Positions 56,800 to 64,000 of a DNA stretch of 64,000 nucleotides are shown here, in pieces. Origin of the DNA: Alphaproteobacteria bacterium. Lineage in GTDB: Bacteria > Pseudomonadota > Alphaproteobacteria > Acetobacterales > Acetobacteraceae. The stretch spans positions 1 through 64,000 of the forward strand of contig VGDM01000004.1 of the NCBI GenBank assembly GCA_016869715.1. Reading direction: 5' to 3'. The notes under the pieces are model-generated. The model was not told where the DNA came from. It made no database searches and worked only from the letters and a program-made list of their open reading frames with translations. Position numbers and translations under genes: made by a program. Numbering within the stretch: the stretch's first letter is position 1; each line of letters starts with the position of its first letter.

Positions 56800-57713
56800 T
56801 TCTTCTGCCTTGGGTCAAGCACATCGCGCAGGCCATCGCCCAAAAGATTGAAGGCAAGGCTCACGATGAAAATCGCCAGCCCCGGAATGGTCGCGACCCA
56901 CCATTGATCCAGAATATAGCGCCGCCCAGACGAAACCATCGCCCCCCATTCTGCCATGGGCGGCTGTGCGCCAAGCCCCAGAAAGCCAAGCCCGGCTGCG
57001 GTCAGGATGATGCCGGCCATATCGAGCGTTACGCGCACCGTGAGTGAGGATACGCAAAGCGGCATGACATGGCGGAGCAGGATGCGCCCGGTGCCAGCGC
57101 CCTGAATACGCGCCACCGAGATGAAATCACTATTGCGGATGGTCATCGTCTCGGCCCGCGCGATGCGCGCATAGGGCGCCCAGGACGTGAGCGCAATGGC
57201 AATGACCGCGTTCTCAATCCCTGGCCCCAAAGCCGCGACAAAGGCAAGCGCCAGAATAAGGCTTGGGAAGGAAAGGAATACATCGGTAATGCGCATCAGC
57301 GCGGCATCAAGCCAGCCACCCAGATAGCCCGCTGCGGTGCCAACCATCAGCCCGATGGGTGCTGCTATCAGCGCGACCAGCACCACAATGTAAAGCGTCA
57401 CACGCGCGCCATAGATGATGCGCGAAAGGATATCGCGCCCAAATTCATCCGTGCCCAGCAGATGCGCGTCCGTGCCGAGCGGAAGTAATCGTTGCGCCAG
57501 ATTCTGCTCATGCGGGTGATGCGGCGCAATCCAGGGTGCCAGCACCGCGATCACGATAAGCGCTACCACAATCGCAAGCCCCAGCAGCGCAAGACGGTTC
57601 TGGCGGAATTGCAGCCAGCCACGATAAGCCTGTCCAAGCTTCGCTTCACGGCGAGAGCGCGGCGTTTCAGAAAGCAGCCGGGCGCGCCAGCCTTGTTCGG
57701 CGCGGTCGCTCAT
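56796..57713 (-). CDS. ABC importer permease (DppC-like)
   Basis: The 305-aa permease has a cytoplasmic N-terminus, about six membrane helices and the EAA-type loop (ISVARIQGAGTGRILLRHVMP). LLGTDEFGRDILSRIIYGAR is the usual DppC marker. The ATG at 57713 overlaps the upstream permease stop by 4 nt. A much longer open frame is rejected because it would lie inside that gene. Confidence 0.93.
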   Translation of the reverse strand: MSDRAEQGWRARLLSETPRSRREAKLGQAYRGWLQFRQNRLALLGLAIVVALIVIAVLAPWIAPHHPHEQNLAQRLLPLGTDAHLLGTDEFGRDILSRIIYGARVTLYIVVLVALIAAPIGLMVGTAAGYLGGWLDAALMRITDVFLSFPSLILALAFVAALGPGIENAVIAIALTSWAPYARIARAETMTIRNSDFISVARIQGAGTGRILLRHVMPLCVSSLTVRVTLDMAGIILTAAGLGFLGLGAQPPMAEWGAMVSSGRRYILDQWWVATIPGLAIFIVSLAFNLLGDGLRDVLDPRQKK

Positions 57714-58729
57714 TTCGCGCGTGGGTCCAGTAAGCGATACAGCAGATCGGACAAAAGATTGATGCCGACGAAGATCAGCCCGACAACAATTGTCGCCCCC
57801 AGCACCGCATTCATATCGGCGGCCAGCAGCGCCGTTGTCAGGTAGCGGCCAAGCCCGGGCCAGGCAAAGACGGTTTCGGTGAGCACCGCCCCTTCCAGCA
57901 GCCGCGCATAGGAAAGCGCGATAACAGTGACTAACGGGACCGAGACATTGCGTAAGGCATGCACCCAGATGATGCGTGCTTCTGACACACCTTTCGCGCG
58001 CGCGGTGATGATGTATTCCTGATTGAGCTGTTCCAGCATGAAGCTGCGTGTCATGCGCGCAATATAGGCCACCGAAAAATAGCCAAGCACCGCTGATGGC
58101 AGCACAACATGGCCGAAGGCATTCCAGAACACCTCCCACTCCTGCGCAATCGCTGCATCAATCAGGATCACGCCGGTGACCACAGGCACCATGTCTTCAA
58201 AGAAGACGCCGAGCCTTCCAGGTCCCTGCACCCAGCCGAGAATGCCGTAGAAGACCAGCAAGCCGATAATGCCAAGCCAGAAGATCGGCACGGAATAGCC
58301 AACAAGCCCGACCACGCGCACCAGCTGATCCGGCCAGCGATCCTGCCAAACGGCGCCCGCAATCCCCATGGGCACGCCAAGGGCGACACCGATGATGGTG
58401 GCGAAGGTGGCCAGTTCCAGTGTTGCTGGGAAAACGCGCTTGATGTCCTCGATCACCGGGCGATTGGTCACCAGCGATTGCCCAAAATCGCCCGCGGCCA
58501 GTTTCTGCACATATACCCAGAATTGCCACCAAAGGGGTTGGTCGAGCCCAAGCTCGCGCTTCACCGCTTCATAGACATCGCGTGGCGCCTGGTCGCCCAC
58601 CACGGCGAGCACAGGATCAATCGGCACGACCCGCCCGATGAAGAAGGTGACCGCCAGCAATCCAAGCAGCGTCAGCGCAACCTGAAACAGGAAGCCTGAG
58701 CTTTGGCGTAGCGCAATATTGACCTTCAC
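57710..58729 (-). CDS. ABC importer permease (DppB-like)
   Basis: The 339-aa permease has the DppB pattern: LTLLGLLAVTFFIGRVVPIDPV at the N-terminus, ELGLDQPLWWQFWVYV, and the EAA loop ITARAKGVSEARIIWVHALRN. The GTG at 58729 is preferred because it lies just after the binding-protein stop and gives the normal N-terminal helix. Confidence 0.92.
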   Translation of the reverse strand: MKVNIALRQSSGFLFQVALTLLGLLAVTFFIGRVVPIDPVLAVVGDQAPRDVYEAVKRELGLDQPLWWQFWVYVQKLAAGDFGQSLVTNRPVIEDIKRVFPATLELATFATIIGVALGVPMGIAGAVWQDRWPDQLVRVVGLVGYSVPIFWLGIIGLLVFYGILGWVQGPGRLGVFFEDMVPVVTGVILIDAAIAQEWEVFWNAFGHVVLPSAVLGYFSVAYIARMTRSFMLEQLNQEYIITARAKGVSEARIIWVHALRNVSVPLVTVIALSYARLLEGAVLTETVFAWPGLGRYLTTALLAADMNAVLGATIVVGLIFVGINLLSDLLYRLLDPRAK

Positions 58730-58730
58730 C

Positions 58731-60341
58731 TTATCCCTTAGTGGCACGCCAAAGAATTGCTGAAAGCCCAGGCGAGCTTGCTGCATAGCCGGTCAGGTTG
58801 CTGCGCACGGCGACCTGCACCTGTTGCTGCGCAAATACTGCGAAGGGGGAGGTACCCATGAATTCCGCCTGGATCTGGCGATAGATCGCCGCACGCGCAT
58901 TCTGATCGCGCTCTCGCATCGCGGCTTCAGTGCGCGCCGTGAGTTCCGGAATATTCCAATTGTTGCGCCAAGTAAGCTTGCCCGGATTATTCGCCCCGGG
59001 CGGATTATGCGCGAAGCTATCGGCATTATAATGCGGGTCAGGATAGCCCAGCCCCCAAATGCCGATGAACAATTGATGGTTACGCGCACGGAATTTCGCC
59101 AATACCTGCGCGCCGGTTGCCGGCAGCACTTCAAGCGTCACGCCGCCGCGGGCGAAGCTTGCCTGCAAGGCCTGCGCAACATCAAGCGATGGGAAGGTAT
59201 TTGCCGTATCCATGGTCAGGCGAATGCCATTTGGGTGCCCCGCTTCGGCGAGCAAGGCACGCGCGCGCGTCGGGTCAAAGCGCCAGGGGCGTTCATTCAC
59301 CTCGCCCAGGATGGAGCGCGGGATGAAGGATTGATGCGGAAACACCTGCCCCGGCAGCAGGTTAGTCGCGATCGCGTCATAATCCACGAGATGCTTCAGC
59401 GCTTCGACGACGCGCAGATTGGACAGGATCGGGTCTCCCAGATTCGCGCTGAAATACTGAATGGTGCCGCGCGGAAATTCCTGAATGGTGATGCCGGGTC
59501 GGCCACGCAGCGCTGCAATATCTGTGGGCGTCAGGTTGCGCGCCACATCCACATCCCCGCGTTCCAACAGCAGGCGTTGGGTGGCGGCTTCCGGCACATG
59601 GCGCACAATCACGCGCTGCGTATTGGCCCGGCCACGCCACCAAGTATCATTGCGGTCCAGCGTATAGCTTTCATTGGGCTGATAGCGTGTCAGGCGAAAG
59701 GCGCCAGACCCCGCTGAATTGCGATTGAGCCAGGTATTGCCGCGATCCTCTCCGGCGTTTTGCAGCACAAGCTTGCTGTCCAGCACGGACGCAATGGTCG
59801 CCGTGAACAGGTTTTGGATAAGTGTTGGCGCATAGGCTTCATTGAAGGTGATCTGCACTTCAAAATCGCCGGTCTGCCGCACGGTCTGCTCAACATTATC
59901 CGCGGTCAGCCCGACCGAACGATACATGAAGGCCGGCGTACGATTGATCTGCAGCGGCCGGCGCAGTGAAAACGCCACATCTCCAGCCGTCAGCGGATTG
60001 CCGGAATGAAAGCGCACGCCTTGGCGAATGCGGAAGGTGAAGGTCTTGCCATCGTTAGAAGTCGTGAAGCTTTCCGCAAGCCCCGGCAGCAATTCGGCGC
60101 TGGGCTTTGAATCATCAATGATGAAAAGCTGGTCATAGACATTCTTGAGCAGATCGCTGCCGGTGACTTCAAAGGAATGATGTGGATCGAGTGCAACAAG
60201 ATCATCAATCTGCGCGGCGATTACCAAGGCATTGCGCGGCGTTTGCTGCGCGGCCGCCTGACGCGCACCGGGTAGGGCTGCGGCGGCAAGGCCAGCGGCG
60301 CCGGCGGTGAAAAGGGCGCGCTTGGAAAAATGGGGGTTCAT
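58731..60341 (-). CDS. ABC importer substrate-binding protein (SBP family 5)
   Basis: The 536-aa receptor has an N-terminal leader (FSKRALFTAGAAGLAAAALPGARQAAAQ; Lys-Arg rather than Arg-Arg) and a family 5 body: YDQLFIIDD, GKTFTFRIRQGVRFHSGNPLTAGDVAFSL and YPDPHYNADSFAHN. It is the first gene of the operon with GGAGA seven nt upstream of its start. Ligands of this family include peptides, nickel chelates and opines; this one is not determinable. Confidence 0.92.
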   Translation of the reverse strand: MNPHFSKRALFTAGAAGLAAAALPGARQAAAQQTPRNALVIAAQIDDLVALDPHHSFEVTGSDLLKNVYDQLFIIDDSKPSAELLPGLAESFTTSNDGKTFTFRIRQGVRFHSGNPLTAGDVAFSLRRPLQINRTPAFMYRSVGLTADNVEQTVRQTGDFEVQITFNEAYAPTLIQNLFTATIASVLDSKLVLQNAGEDRGNTWLNRNSAGSGAFRLTRYQPNESYTLDRNDTWWRGRANTQRVIVRHVPEAATQRLLLERGDVDVARNLTPTDIAALRGRPGITIQEFPRGTIQYFSANLGDPILSNLRVVEALKHLVDYDAIATNLLPGQVFPHQSFIPRSILGEVNERPWRFDPTRARALLAEAGHPNGIRLTMDTANTFPSLDVAQALQASFARGGVTLEVLPATGAQVLAKFRARNHQLFIGIWGLGYPDPHYNADSFAHNPPGANNPGKLTWRNNWNIPELTARTEAAMRERDQNARAAIYRQIQAEFMGTSPFAVFAQQQVQVAVRSNLTGYAASSPGLSAILWRATKG

Positions 60342-60708
60342 GACAACGTCTCCAGCTCCATGCTTTGCCACTTCGTCGCACCCGATGAAGCCCCATGTCA
60401 ACGCCATGGGCAGGCCTTGCCACAAGCCAGCACAACAAGGGTGCAGGCCAAGTTGCAACATTTGGTCGCGCATGATGTCCTGGAAAGATCGGACATTGCC
60501 TTGAAGATGCAGTATTTTATTCCCGCGCCTGAGATATGCCGTCTAACCGGCGCAAATCGAAAGCCTTCTTGTGTCAACAGCTGGGGATTCCCATGGTTGA
60601 TGGATCAAACCTCGGTCTGTGTCGTGCATTCCAAACGCCAAAGGCAATTTTCGAGTTTACGCAACTCGATCTACGCCACGCCCCTCGGCATTATCAAGGC
60701 TCACCCGT

Positions 60709-60969
60709 TCAGCAAAGGCGGTCGGTGCATCTTTCAAAGGGGGACAATCCGGGACTGCTCGCAAGAATGATTTCAGCGGATTGACCATTAGGGGAGATAT
60801 CACTCGGCAAATCCACGCCAAAGACCATCGCAGCGGGATAGGCATCAGGCTCCCGACGCGTTGGAATACTGACCGAAATCTTGCCAGTCATGTCGCGAAA
60901 CTTCATCACCAGAAGGCCTAAATTGCGGTCAATCCGCAGGCGTGGATCTGGAGGGCCGGCGTCTGGCAA
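60709..60969 (-). pseudogene. Possible FlaG-like remnant
   Basis: Starting only from TTG, this 86-codon frame reads RLRIDRNLGLLVMKFRDMTG and SIPTRREPDAY, a pattern seen at the end of FlaG-like proteins, then drifts into unconvincing sequence. The frame is open for about 27 codons further upstream without a start codon. Low-confidence remnant. Confidence 0.25.
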
Positions 60970-61246
60970 GGGAGATGGCGGCGCTGAGCAGGCAACACGT
61001 TTTTGCCCAGCGCTCGATGAGACAGGCTTCGATGTATCTCAGACGGCACTCTGGCGCACGAGCAAGCTTTGGCTCACAATCATTCACCAAATAAATGCTA
61101 AGCACAAAGGTCCTAAATAGTCAAGAAAGTTAGCAAGTTCCTTAATGGCGCCGGGCTAGGCGCTTTCCGCCAGGGTGGTAAGTTTGGGCTGTCGTGAGGC
61201 TAAAGTGTAAGTAATAAACATCTGTTTTTATTCTATTTTTTCATTT

Positions 61247-61269
61247 CCTGCAGCGTGGGGCGCTGCAGG
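61247..61269. terminator. 9-bp perfect hairpin downstream of mtnP
   Basis: CCTGCAGCG and CGCTGCAGG are separated by TGGGG, just past the mtnP stop. On the mtnP strand an A-rich rather than U-rich tract follows, so it is not a textbook terminator. It may instead mark transcript ends or protect the 3' end. Confidence 0.4.
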
Positions 61270-61283
61270 CTCCCGGCCCTGCC

Positions 61284-62174
61284 TCAACCCAAAACGCGCT
61301 TCGCCACGACATCCAGCTTCGCCAGCAGATCAGGGTCGCGCTTTTCGGGGGCCGTGATCAGCGCATATTCGAGGGCACGGTCACAGCCGGCGGGGCAGGG
61401 GCCGCGCACGGCGCCGAGGGCGGGCACCACATGCTGCACCAAGGCACGCGCCTTACCAGCGTTGGAGAATAACACCTTCACCACCTGATCCACCGTCACC
61501 GCATCATGATCAGGGTGCCAGCAATCGAAATCCGTCACCATGGCAACCGTCGCGTAGCAAAGCTCAGCTTCGCGGGCGAGTTTTGCTTCGGGCATATTCG
61601 TCATGCCGATCACGCTGCAGCCCCAGGCGCGGTAAAGCTCACTTTCCGCCTTAGTGCTGAATTGCGGGCCTTCCATGACGAGGTATGTACTGCCGCGTGT
61701 GACCGGCAGCGCTAGTTCGCGCGCGGCCACTTCCAGCGCATCACCCAAGCGTGGGCAGACCGGATGCGCGACCGAGACATGCGCGACACAGCCCGTGCCG
61801 AAGAAGGATTTCTCGCGCGCGAAACTCCGGTCAATGAACTGGTCCACAATCACGAAATGACCAGGCGGCAAATCCTCGCGCAGCGAACCCACGGCAGAAA
61901 GCGAAATGATTTCCGTGCAGCCAATCCGCTTCAGCGCATCAATATTGGCCCGGTAATTGAGCGCGGAGGGCGGCGTGGGATGGCCGCGGCCATGGCGCGG
62001 CAGAAAGGCGCAGGGTACGCCATGCAGCCGCCCGGTCAGGATTTCATCCGAAGGATCACCCCAAGGGGTACGAACCTTCACCCAGTGGCGATCTTCCAGC
62101 CCCTCCATGTCATAAAGCCCAGAACCGCCGATCAGGCCGATCATAGGTTGGATGCTGGGTTGAGTCTCGGTCAT
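61284..62174 (-). CDS. mtnP: S-methyl-5'-thioadenosine phosphorylase
   Basis: The 296-aa trimeric PNP-family enzyme cleaves methylthioadenosine to adenine and methylthioribose 1-phosphate. It has GLIGGSGLYDMEGL, GSTYLVMEGPQFSTKAESELYR and TDFDCWHPDHDAV, as in MtnP. It may start at 62174 or 62183. It connects to the methionine metabolism genes elsewhere in the window but is not adjacent to them. Confidence 0.93.
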   Translation of the reverse strand: MTETQPSIQPMIGLIGGSGLYDMEGLEDRHWVKVRTPWGDPSDEILTGRLHGVPCAFLPRHGRGHPTPPSALNYRANIDALKRIGCTEIISLSAVGSLREDLPPGHFVIVDQFIDRSFAREKSFFGTGCVAHVSVAHPVCPRLGDALEVAARELALPVTRGSTYLVMEGPQFSTKAESELYRAWGCSVIGMTNMPEAKLAREAELCYATVAMVTDFDCWHPDHDAVTVDQVVKVLFSNAGKARALVQHVVPALGAVRGPCPAGCDRALEYALITAPEKRDPDLLAKLDVVAKRVLG

Positions 62175-62268
62175 GGCAGGCATTCCGTTCAAGGCTTCAA
62201 TGGGCGGGGCTTTAGCGCAGAGCGCGTTTTCATGCTAACCCCAGCGCGGATATTGAGGAGAGTGCGGC

Positions 62269-62391
62269 ATGGCGCTCAGATGTGTGATCTTGCTGGCCCT
62301 GGCGTTGGCGGCCTGCGAGAAAAGCGAAAACCAAAGCGCCTTCGGCCCGCGCGGCACGGCGCTGCCGCCGCCGGGGCTTACGCCGCCATAA
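62269..62391 (+). CDS. Tiny lipoprotein of 40 aa
   Basis: ATG 62269 opens a frame with a lipoprotein leader (LRCVILLALALAAC, lipobox LAAC with Cys16) and a 24-residue mature part rich in Pro and Gly (ending TALPPPGLTPP). GAGGAG lies 9 nt upstream. It resembles the small entericidin- or LptM-like lipoproteins in size only; no family recognised. It ends one base before the convergent SDR gene. Confidence 0.7.
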   Translation: MALRCVILLALALAACEKSENQSAFGPRGTALPPPGLTPP

Positions 62392-63135
62392 TCACGTCTC
62401 CGCGCCGCCATTCACCTGGATCATCTGGCCATTGACGAAGGCGCCACCGTCAGAAACCAGCATGGAGACAACTGCGGCCACTTCATGCGGCTGCCCAAGC
62501 CTTCCCACCGGCACGCGCGATACCATGCTGGCGATGTGGTGATGGGATGCCTCATCATCCCGTTCCCCCGCGATGGGGCCAGGTGAGACCGCATTGGTCG
62601 TGACGCCCTTGGCGCCGAATTCCTTTGCCAGCGCCTTGGTCAAGCCCCAAAGCCCATGCTTGGAAACCGAAACCGCCGCGCGGCCATTATAGCCATGAAT
62701 GGCATTCATGCCGAGCAAGTTCACGATCCGCCCCCAGCCGCGATCCAACATGCCCGGCAGGCAGGCGCGGGCGAGCCACACGCTGGAATCAAGATCCACC
62801 GATATCACACGGCGCCACGCCGCATCACTCATTTCCAGGAAGCGACCATCAGGGCGGAGCGCGGCGTTATTCACCAGCGCATCCACAGCGCCGAAGATGG
62901 CTATGGCGTCGCGTGCAATGCGCGCGCATTCCTCGGCCACGCCAACATCGGCCATGGCAACCAAAGCCTCCACGCCGCAGGCACGCGCTTCGGCGGCAAC
63001 TTTTTCGCAAGCATCGCGATTGCGTGAGCCGTTGATAATGACATTGAACCCCATGCGCGCGAGATCGAGCGCGATGGCGCGGCCGATATTGCGGCCAGCA
63101 CCGGTGATCAAAGCGGTTTTAGCATTTTTGGTCAT
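62392..63135 (-). CDS. SDR family protein lacking the catalytic Ser and Tyr
   Basis: The 247-aa Rossmann protein has the cofactor motif TGAGRNIG (11-18), DVGVAEE, NNAA (89-92) and a C-terminal GGAFVNGQMIQVNGG as in FabG-like dehydrogenases. The active-site region reads NLLGMNAIHGYNGRAAVSVSK. The usual Tyr four residues before Lys159 is Val155, and the usual Ser 13 residues earlier is Gly142. It therefore may not catalyse normal dehydrogenation. Substrate unknown. Confidence 0.85.
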   Translation of the reverse strand: MTKNAKTALITGAGRNIGRAIALDLARMGFNVIINGSRNRDACEKVAAEARACGVEALVAMADVGVAEECARIARDAIAIFGAVDALVNNAALRPDGRFLEMSDAAWRRVISVDLDSSVWLARACLPGMLDRGWGRIVNLLGMNAIHGYNGRAAVSVSKHGLWGLTKALAKEFGAKGVTTNAVSPGPIAGERDDEASHHHIASMVSRVPVGRLGQPHEVAAVVSMLVSDGGAFVNGQMIQVNGGAET

Positions 63136-63201
63136 GCCTTAGTCTTTTAGTTAAGCGCAAGCGAGAAGTCTACACGGGCTTTCAAGCCCCCGAAATAGCG
63201 C

Positions 63202-64000
63202 CTACCTGGCCACCGCCACACCGCCACCACCGCGCGGATCGGCGCCGCCCGCAGGCTTGCCATCACGCAGCAGAATTGCATGGGCGCGGCTCATGGTCGG
63301 GTCATAAGAAATTGGGGAATGGCGCACCTCATGTCCCAGGGCCTCGAGCGCTGCTACCACATCGCCCTGCACGCGCGCTTCGCAGAAAACCGGCCCGCCT
63401 TCGCAATGAATGCGCGGGAAGGAAACCGCCTCCACCGCTGACATGCCGAAATCAATCGCATTGATGATGGTGGTAAGCACGGCAGAAATAATCACGCTGC
63501 CGCCTGGCGCGCCCACAATCAGCCATGGCTCATCATCCTTAGTGACTATGGTGGGCACCATGCCGGTAGTGCGCGCCTTGCCCGCTGCGATGCTATTGGC
63601 GCGGCCCGGGCGCATATCAAACAGCTTCATGGCATTGTTCCAATTGAAGCCAAGACCAGGTGTCACGACACCAGCACCGGTGCCGAGTGTATGCGTGACC
63701 GAAACGCAATTCCCTGCCGCATCCCAAACAGAAAGATGCGTGGTGCACGAAGGGGGTTCGCCGACCCGCCCGCCCGGCAGCCAGCCACCCCGTATGCGCT
63801 TGACCCAGGCGGCCGCGCGGTCCTTTGACATCAGCGACTCAGTGGGCACGCTGACAAAATCCGGATCGCCTAGCGCCTCATCCCGGTCGTGATGTGCAGC
63901 TGCCATGGCGCGGGCCACCACATCATAATGCCCGGCACTGCCGGCGGGCAGCGCGCCGAGGTCGAATTGCTCCAGGATATTCAGCATGGCGATCAAAACC
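63202..64000 (-). CDS. ggt: Gamma-glutamyltransferase, partial (5' end outside window)
   Basis: The C-terminal 266 residues of a gamma-glutamyltransferase. The nucleophile Thr that follows autocleavage is in SCTTHLSVWDAAGN; further motifs are VTHTLGTGAGV, APGGSVIISAVLTTIINAIDFG and ADPRGGGG. The enzyme transfers gamma-glutamyl from glutathione. The frame is open to the window edge, where the upstream MLNILEQFDLGALPAGS region begins. Confidence 0.93.
   Translation of the reverse strand, partial: VLIAMLNILEQFDLGALPAGSAGHYDVVARAMAAAHHDRDEALGDPDFVSVPTESLMSKDRAAAWVKRIRGGWLPGGRVGEPPSCTTHLSVWDAAGNCVSVTHTLGTGAGVVTPGLGFNWNNAMKLFDMRPGRANSIAAGKARTTGMVPTIVTKDDEPWLIVGAPGGSVIISAVLTTIINAIDFGMSAVEAVSFPRIHCEGGPVFCEARVQGDVVAALEALGHEVRHSPISYDPTMSRAHAILLRDGKPAGGADPRGGGGVAVAR

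Larger units (their letters stand above)
60342..61283. other. AT-richer intergenic region with little coding signal
   Basis: This roughly 940-bp stretch has lower GC than the rest, especially 61080-61245, which is poly-T rich. No frame has a good start and family match. One minus-strand frame (about 60709-61040) contains DPRLRIDRNLGLLVMKFRD and KISVSIPTRREPDAY, faintly like the C-terminus of FlaG-type flagellar proteins, but it lacks an ATG. Possible site of past insertion or gene decay; the btuB-like order of the flanks gives no further clue. Confidence 0.5.

Noticed and set aside
58109-58699. 196-codon plus-strand frame opposite the DppB-like gene
   Set aside because: Shadow frame with biased composition and no ribosome-binding site.

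Overview
The window looks like chromosomal DNA of a free-living alphaproteobacterium, most likely Rhodospirillales and probably Acetobacteraceae. The clues are a high GC content (estimated by eye at a little over 60%), an alphaproteobacterial SOS box (GTTC-N7-GTTC) between uvrA and ssb, the M50/scpA/scpB/tatB/tatC/serS block, several CaiB-type CoA-transferases, and a TRAP transporter with a Tat-type binding protein. I see no CRISPR array, insertion sequence, integrase, prophage or rRNA. One tRNA (Lys, UUU) is present.

Layout. 0.6-2.7 kb: a CaiB-type CoA-transferase overlapping an HMG-CoA lyase. 2.8-3.7 kb: three small proteins. 3.9-7.9 kb (minus): a TRAP transporter whose operon ends in a FAH/hydratase-type enzyme. 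8-11.5 kb: ferredoxin-NADP reductase, two GNAT acetyltransferases and an amidase. 11.5-21.2 kb: a cobalamin and methionine neighbourhood. It holds a CxCC-motif protein, an ArsR-methyltransferase fusion with a palindromic operator, B12-dependent metH, a CDF metal transporter overlapping tonB, a PduO-type cobalamin adenosyltransferase, and btuB behind a cobalamin riboswitch. 21.2-25.2 kb: ExoD, a crotonase lacking both usual catalytic glutamates, a CoA-transferase, a CBS protein with a frameshifted start and a DUF1194 protein. 25.2-30.1 kb: a PhnW-like aminotransferase coupled to a glycosyltransferase-like gene with an in-frame stop, then fhs, an NTF2-like protein and a TauD-type dioxygenase. 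30.1-33 kb (minus): GctA, GctB and a CaiB-type enzyme, each overlapping the next by 4 nt. 33-33.9 kb: an eroded low-GC stretch with a stop-interrupted GNAT gene. 34.5-37.3 kb: flavin reductase, an SbtA-SbtB bicarbonate pair and a lytic transglycosylase. 37.3-40.8 kb: a broken RTX/FG-GAP repeat gene. 41-54.9 kb: housekeeping genes (serS, tatC, tatB, scpB, scpA, M50 protease, uvrA, ssb, gyrA, coaD, two cyclophilins) and tRNA-Lys. 55.2-60.3 kb (minus): a five-gene peptide/nickel-type ABC importer. 60.3-61.3 kb: AT-richer DNA with little coding signal. 61.3-64 kb: mtnP, a tiny lipoprotein, an SDR lacking its catalytic Ser and Tyr, and a gamma-glutamyltransferase cut by the window edge.

The most coherent functional unit is the B12 and methionine block: uptake (BtuB, TonB), cofactor activation (adenosyltransferase), a B12 consumer (MetH), and two control elements (riboswitch and ArsR operator). 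The most unusual feature of the window is the number of otherwise well-preserved genes broken by single events: in-frame TAA or TAG in the glycosyltransferase-like, GNAT and RTX genes, and frameshifts in the CBS and RTX genes. The simplest reading is ongoing loss of accessory genes or residual assembly error, because every housekeeping gene here is intact.
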